A stretch of 10,743 nucleotides of DNA from Gordonia sp. (in: high G+C Gram-positive bacteria) (GTDB lineage: Bacteria > Actinomycetota > Actinomycetes > Mycobacteriales > Mycobacteriaceae), in the NCBI GenBank assembly GCA_030152405.1, contig JASLJL010000066.1, forward strand, positions 1 to 10,743, in the 5' to 3' direction. Position numbers and translations under genes: made by a program. Shown here in pieces: positions 7,259 through 10,743 of the stretch. Position 1 is the first letter of the stretch, and each line of letters opens with the position of its first letter. Under the pieces are notes generated by a model. The model was given only the letters and a program-made list of their open reading frames with translations, did no database searches and had not been told where the DNA came from.

Positions 7259-7991
7259 CGACCGTCACCTCCGTGTGGACCGACTCCTCGCGCGGCGTCG
7301 GAGACGGTCTGCCGTGCTGGACGGCGTACCGCACCAATAGCGCGACGGTGAACAGCGAGATCGCGACGATCAGCATCGCCTGTGGCGCGAGGACGTGGGC
7401 GATCACACCCGACACGACCGCCAATGCGGCGGTGATCGCGTCCCGCGAGGCGTCGAGCGCGTCGATCGCCAGGATCAGGAACAGAGCGGTGAGGACGAAG
7501 TCGAGCCCGTGGAGGCCGCCGAGCAGGGACGGCCCGGCGAGGGATCCGGTCGTCGCGCCGGCCACCCACGCCAGGTGCAGGCCCGCCTGCGTCCACGTGA
7601 GTTGGCGACCCGACCACCGGAGAGCTGACGGCGAGGTCGACATGACGTACGCCTCGTCGACGAGAGCGTAGACGCTGTAGGCGCGTGCGGTCCGGCTGCG
7701 GAGCTTGTCGATCGGGAACGACAGCCCGTAGAAGACGTGGCGAGAGTTCACCAGGAGCGTGGTGGCGGCGATCACGGCGAGGGGAGTGGCCGCTGCGAAC
7801 AGCCCGACGAGGATGAACTCGGCCGATCCGGCGAAGATCGCGGTCGACATCGCCGGAGCGACCCACCAGTCGAATCCTGTTGTGCGCGTGAGTACTCCGA
7901 AACCGACGCCGAGCGTGAAGAGTCCGATCCACACGACTCCCGCCGTCTTGGCGGCGGCTGTGAGTGACTGAGGAGCGCGGACTTTCGTCAT
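7251..7991 (-). CDS. brnF: Branched-chain amino acid exporter, large subunit (AzlC family)
   Basis: BrnF is the large membrane subunit of the BrnFE amino-acid exporter. The 246-residue length is close to the 251 of the Corynebacterium protein, and conserved stretches are plain: FAGSAEF (53-59), TTLLVNSRHVFYGLSFP (77-93), YSVYALVDEAY (105-115) and the QAGLHLAWVAGATTG segment (135-149). Several membrane segments can be seen from about 17 to 222, followed by a charged tail of 24 residues that is probably cytoplasmic. The ATG at 7991 has no evident ribosome site. A possible promoter on the minus strand is TTGGGA (8028-8033) with TATCTT (8006-8011), 16 bases apart, giving a very short leader. It is divergent from lrp, as in C. 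glutamicum, where Lrp activates brnFE when branched-chain amino acids or methionine accumulate. Confidence 0.92.
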   Translation of the reverse strand: MTKVRAPQSLTAAAKTAGVVWIGLFTLGVGFGVLTRTTGFDWWVAPAMSTAIFAGSAEFILVGLFAAATPLAVIAATTLLVNSRHVFYGLSFPIDKLRSRTARAYSVYALVDEAYVMSTSPSALRWSGRQLTWTQAGLHLAWVAGATTGSLAGPSLLGGLHGLDFVLTALFLILAIDALDASRDAITAALAVVSGVIAHVLAPQAMLIVAISLFTVALLVRYAVQHGRPSPTPREESVHTEVTVDA

Positions 7992-7994
7992 GTA

Positions 7995-8062
7995 GCAATG
8001 TTAGGAAGATATGCACGCAATGTGCTGTCCCAAGATGGCTAGTTCTCGCTGCTGTGAGCAAT
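7995..8062. promoter_or_regulatory. Phased GCAAT repeats between brnF and lrp, probable Lrp sites
   Basis: The 80-base gap between the divergent genes carries GCAATGT at 7995-8001 and 8017-8023, and GCAAT again at 8058-8062, all in the same orientation. The steps of 22 and 41 bases are close to two and four helical turns. A short dyad GCAC-N5-GTGC (8013-8025) includes the middle copy. Lrp-family octamers wrap DNA over repeated, helically phased sites, and Lrp binds this same gap in Corynebacterium. The motif itself is my reading and not a known consensus. Confidence 0.4.
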
Positions 8063-8065
8063 AAT
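8060..8065 (+). promoter_or_regulatory. lrp -10 box consistent with leaderless transcript
   Basis: AATAAT matches the -10 consensus at 5 of 6 and ends six bases before the lrp ATG at 8072. No ribosome site is seen before this ATG. Together this suggests that transcription starts at or within a base or two of the start codon. No clear -35 is visible, which is common for leaderless actinobacterial promoters. Confidence 0.45.
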
Positions 8066-8071
8066 AGATGC

Positions 8072-8512
8072 ATGGATGATCTTGATCGAGCCATAATCAG
8101 AGAGTTGCAGCGAGACGGCCGTGTGACGAATCAGGAACTGGCCTCCCGCGTCGGCCTGACGGCGGCGCCCTGTCTGCGTCGCGTCCGACGCCTCGAGGCC
8201 GACGGAGTGATCCGCGGATACTCGGCGGTGATCGACCACGATGCGATGGGTCTCGGCATGGAGGTGATCGTCAATGCCGAACTCGTCGCCAAGGACTGGG
8301 AGACGGTCCGCGACTTCGAGAGCCGCGTGGGTGCGATGGACAGCGTCGTCGAACTGCGGCGAATGTTCGGTCTTCCGGACTATCTGATCCGGGTCCGCGT
8401 GCGGGACACGGCGGAGTACGAACGGTGGGTGACCGCCGATCTCATGGGCGACCCGGCGATCGCCAGGCTCGACTCCAGGATGACGATGAAGGTCGTCAAG
8501 GGGTCGTCGTAA
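8072..8512 (+). CDS. lrp: Lrp/AsnC-family regulator of the brnFE exporter
   Basis: The 146-residue product is a leucine-responsive regulator of normal length. It has an N-terminal winged helix-turn-helix (about 4-54, with VTNQELASRVGLTAAPCLRRVRRLE at 18-42) and a C-terminal RAM domain (about 62-140) that binds amino acids and forms oligomers. The start is set at 8072 because the family begins with a short M-D-x-L-D run like this one; the frame is open further upstream to 7964 but that part reads as brnF shadow. By analogy with C. glutamicum, it should sense branched-chain amino acids or methionine and activate the divergent brnFE genes. Its stop codon is the first part of a large terminator hairpin. 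Confidence 0.93.
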   Translation: MDDLDRAIIRELQRDGRVTNQELASRVGLTAAPCLRRVRRLEADGVIRGYSAVIDHDAMGLGMEVIVNAELVAKDWETVRDFESRVGAMDSVVELRRMFGLPDYLIRVRVRDTAEYERWVTADLMGDPAIARLDSRMTMKVVKGSS

Positions 8513-8579
8513 AAGAATCACCGATCCGGTGAGGCACAGCCGAAATCGGCCTCTTTCTCACGGATCGGTGATTCTTTTA
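8510..8579. terminator. Large nested hairpin, bidirectional terminator
   Basis: Bases 8510-8533 pair with 8557-8579 as a stem of 23 pairs broken only by one extra G on the left arm. The loop holds a second perfect hairpin, GCCGA-AA-TCGGC (8539-8550). The outer ends are A-rich on the left and T-rich on the right (ATTCTTTTA), so each strand reads a T-rich tail after the stem. It sits between the convergent lrp and fadE23 genes and should stop transcription from both sides. The left arm begins with the TAA stop of lrp. Confidence 0.85.
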
Positions 8580-8592
8580 CGAACGAGTGCTG

Positions 8593-9813
8593 CTACTTCA
8601 GCTCTGAACTGCTCTTCCCGAGGACACGGCGAGCGATGATCAGCTGCTGGATCTGCTGCGTGCCTTCGAAGATGTCGAGGATCTTCGAGTCGCGAGCCCA
8701 CTTCTCCAGGAGCGTGCGCTGCGAGTAGCCGAGGGTCGACGCGAGCTCGACGGCCTTGTTGGTCACATCGGTGCCGGTGCGACCCGCCTTGGCCTTGCTC
8801 ATCGACGCCTCGAGCGAGTTCGGCATCTTGTTGTCGGCCATCCACGCTGCACGGAGCGACAGGAGGTATGCGGCCTCCCAGTCGGACTCCAGGCGGATGA
8901 ACTCCGCCGCGGCGGCGGGCTGATCGGCCGCCGGGCGGTCGTAGTCGATCTCGATGCCGGCGTCTTCGAGGAGTTTGCGCAGCTCTTCGAGTGCGGCCCG
9001 TCCGACGCCGACGGCCATCGCCGCCACCATCGGCCGGGTGTTGTCGAAGGTCTGCATGACCCCGCCGAAGCCCTTCTTGACGTCTACCTCGGGCGAGCCG
9101 AGCAGGAACGTCGCGGGAATCCGGCAGTCCTCGAAGCGGATCACGGCGGTGTCGGACGCACGGATGCCGAGCTTGTGCTCGAGCCGCGCGATCGTCACAC
9201 CGGGATGCTTACGGGGGACCACGAAGCTCTTGATCGCGGCACGTCCGAGGCTGCGGTCGACGGACGCCCACACCACGATGTGCGATGCGCGCGAACCGGC
9301 CGTGACGAAGATCTTCTCACCGTTGAGCACGTACTCGTCGCCGTCGCGGACGGCGGTCGTCGTGACGGCCGCCGAGTCGGATCCGAAGCTCGGCTCGGTG
9401 ATGGCCATCGAGGCCCACACCTCGCCGCCCATCTCCTCGATCTGCTCGTCGGTGGCGACGGCGGCGATCGCCGCGTTGCCGAGTCCCTGGTAGGGGATCG
9501 ACAGCATCAGGCCCACGTCGCCGTACGACGCCCACAGGGCGTTGAGCACCGACTGCATGTTGCCGCCGTTGGCGTTGTAGCCCTCGGGGCGTTCCTTCTT
9601 CTCGTCGCCGCGGCCGCCCGCGGCTCCCGCACCGGCCTGACCTGCGGCGGCGAGGCCGTTGTACAGGTTGGCGAGGGTGTCGAGCTCGACCGGGTACTCG
9701 TGCTCGGCGAGGTCGTACTTGCGGCTGATCGGGCGGAAGATCTGCAGGGCCGCCTGGCGGGCCTGGTCGATCGTCGGCTCGAGCTTCTTCGGGAGTTCAA
9801 GATTGATGGCCAT
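8593..9813 (-). CDS. fadE23: Acyl-CoA dehydrogenase, FadE23-like
   Basis: This 406-residue flavoenzyme oxidises acyl-CoA thioesters to enoyl-CoA in beta-oxidation. Landmarks of the family are AITEPSFGSD (137-146) at the flavin, LNGEKIFVTAG (163-173), HKLGIRASDTAVIRFEDCRIP (213-233), FDNTRP (256-261) and the C-terminal RDSKILDIFEGTQQIQQLIIARR. Glu383 in FEGT is the catalytic base. An Ala/Gly-rich then charged insert lies at about 56-80. Full-length similarity and the gene order resemble mycobacterial FadE23, which follows FadE24; I recall this from memory, so the symbol is less sure than the family. AAGGAG (9823-9828) lies nine bases before the ATG. The gene starts 30 bases after the upstream dehydrogenase stop, so the two are one operon. 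In mycobacteria such adjacent pairs form alpha2-beta2 complexes. The natural substrate is unknown here. Confidence 0.9.
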   Translation of the reverse strand: MAINLELPKKLEPTIDQARQAALQIFRPISRKYDLAEHEYPVELDTLANLYNGLAAAGQAGAGAAGGRGDEKKERPEGYNANGGNMQSVLNALWASYGDVGLMLSIPYQGLGNAAIAAVATDEQIEEMGGEVWASMAITEPSFGSDSAAVTTTAVRDGDEYVLNGEKIFVTAGSRASHIVVWASVDRSLGRAAIKSFVVPRKHPGVTIARLEHKLGIRASDTAVIRFEDCRIPATFLLGSPEVDVKKGFGGVMQTFDNTRPMVAAMAVGVGRAALEELRKLLEDAGIEIDYDRPAADQPAAAAEFIRLESDWEAAYLLSLRAAWMADNKMPNSLEASMSKAKAGRTGTDVTNKAVELASTLGYSQRTLLEKWARDSKILDIFEGTQQIQQLIIARRVLGKSSSELK

Positions 9814-9843
9814 GTGAGGCTTCTCCTTCTCAGGTCTCGTCCG

Positions 9844-10743
9844 TTACAGGACGATGACGCCCTCGCCGATGCCCGCACCGCGCAGGTCGCGGTACCAACG
9901 CTCCACCGGATGCTCCTTGGTGAAGCCGTGGCCGCCGAGCAACTGCACGCCGTCCAGGCCGATTTGCAGGCCCTTGTCGATGGTGAGCTTGCGGGCGAGT
10001 GCGGCCTCGCGGGCGAACGACAGGCCCTGCTCGGCGCGCGAGGCGCCGCGCAGCGTCACCAGTCGGAGGCCGTCGATCTCGGTGGCCATGTTCGCGACCA
10101 TGAAGGCCACCGCCTGGCGGTTGGAGATCGGCTCGCCGAACGCCTCGCGCTCATTGACGTAGGGGACCACGTAGTCGAGCATCGCAGTCGCGGTGCCGAC
10201 GGCCAATGCCGACCAGCCCAGACGCGAGAGGCGCACGACGTCGCGGTATGCGGCGGCGGCTTCGTCGCCCTCGACCTCGCCGAGCAGCGCGGTGGTGGGC
10301 ACCGACACGTCGTCGAGGATCAGGCGACCCATGCCCGCGGCGCGCAGACCCATGCCGGGGTCGGCCTCGACCGACAGGCCCTTGGTGTCCGACTCGACGA
10401 TGAACAGTGCCGGACGGCCGTCGAGCTGCGCGCCGACGATGAACAGCTCAGCGCTGCCCGCGGCCGGGACGAAGCTCTTCACGCCGGTGAGGCGGTAGCC
10501 GCTCGGCGCGCGCGTGGCCTTGGTCTGCAAGGCGAACGCGTCGAACAGTGGACGCGGCTCGGCGATCACAACCGCCGAGGTGGGGACGTTCTCACCGGCG
10601 TAGTCGGGGAGGTAGGTGCGCTGCTGGCCGTCGCTGCCGAAGTTGGTGAGCGTGGTGGCGACGCCGCTCGGTGCGAGCAGTGGCACGGCCAGTCCCATAT
10701 CGCCGTACGACATGGCCTCGGCCACCAGCGCGTTGGTCACGAC
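9844..10743 (-). CDS. fadE24: Acyl-CoA dehydrogenase, FadE24-like (N-terminus off the window)
   Basis: About 300 C-terminal residues are visible; the frame is open through the right edge, so the true start is outside. The protein has acyl-CoA dehydrogenase segments: AMSYGDMGLAVPLL, YRLTGVKSFVPAAGSAELFIVG, GMGLRAAGMGRLILDDVSVP, YVNEREAFGEPISNRQAVAFMVANMA, and QLLGGHGFTKEHPVERWYRDLR near the end. It departs from the classic enzyme in two places. The flavin-contact motif reads AEPRPLFDAFA and lacks the usual Gly-Ser-Asp. The chain also stops five residues after the Glu that aligns with the catalytic base (GEGVIVL), without the usual tail. Both traits suit the partner subunit of a mixed dehydrogenase, here with the downstream fadE23 product. 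FadE24 is the closest match I can recall; other two-gene acyl-CoA dehydrogenase pairs are possible. Confidence 0.82.
   Translation of the reverse strand, partial: VVTNALVAEAMSYGDMGLAVPLLAPSGVATTLTNFGSDGQQRTYLPDYAGENVPTSAVVIAEPRPLFDAFALQTKATRAPSGYRLTGVKSFVPAAGSAELFIVGAQLDGRPALFIVESDTKGLSVEADPGMGLRAAGMGRLILDDVSVPTTALLGEVEGDEAAAAYRDVVRLSRLGWSALAVGTATAMLDYVVPYVNEREAFGEPISNRQAVAFMVANMATEIDGLRLVTLRGASRAEQGLSFAREAALARKLTIDKGLQIGLDGVQLLGGHGFTKEHPVERWYRDLRGAGIGEGVIVL

Noticed and set aside
7105..8094. Leftward 329-codon frame overlapping brnF and brnE
   Set aside because: It is an out-of-frame reading of the brnFE genes; the true frames match known exporter subunits closely.

Overview
This window looks like ordinary chromosome from a high-GC actinobacterium of the Mycobacteriales, most like Gordonia, Rhodococcus or Williamsia. 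The evidence is the strong G/C bias at third codon positions, a mycobacterial-type resuscitation-promoting factor (Rpf), an lrp-brnFE locus arranged as in Corynebacterium, and an acyl-CoA dehydrogenase pair resembling mycobacterial FadE24-FadE23. The genus is an inference. I see no rRNA, tRNA, CRISPR array, insertion sequence or phage gene.

Left part (1-3043). An A/T-rich strip with paired inverted repeats holds a good leftward promoter whose gene lies off the window. It is followed by a four-helix membrane protein of unknown function (119-550, +). A short secreted Rpf (567-890, -) converges on it. Rpf and the propionyl-CoA synthetase gene prpE (1163-3043, +) are transcribed divergently from a 272-base region rich in small dyads. 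One of these resembles a Crp/GlxR site.

Middle (3047-6934). Three leftward genes appear to form one operon: a secreted lipase-family hydrolase (5415-6812), a TetR regulator (4782-5405) and a second lipase-family hydrolase carried behind seven predicted membrane helices of HdeD/DUF308 type (3047-4759). A perfect 8+8 inverted repeat sits 20 bases before the first gene and is the obvious candidate TetR operator.

Right (6935-10743). The leftward pair brnF-brnE encodes a two-component branched-chain amino acid (and probably methionine) exporter. It is divergent from lrp, which encodes an amino-acid-responsive regulator and may be translated from a leaderless mRNA. A very long nested hairpin separates lrp from two leftward acyl-CoA dehydrogenase genes, fadE24 (cut by the window end) then fadE23, which probably form a mixed complex.

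Most of the content fits acyl-chain and propionate metabolism (two lipase-type enzymes, two acyl-CoA dehydrogenases, propionyl-CoA synthetase) plus amino-acid efflux and cell-wall resuscitation. I found no convincing undescribed multi-gene system. The least familiar parts are the membrane-anchored HdeD-lipase, the lipase-TetR-lipase operon with its operator, and the paired operators at the left edge.
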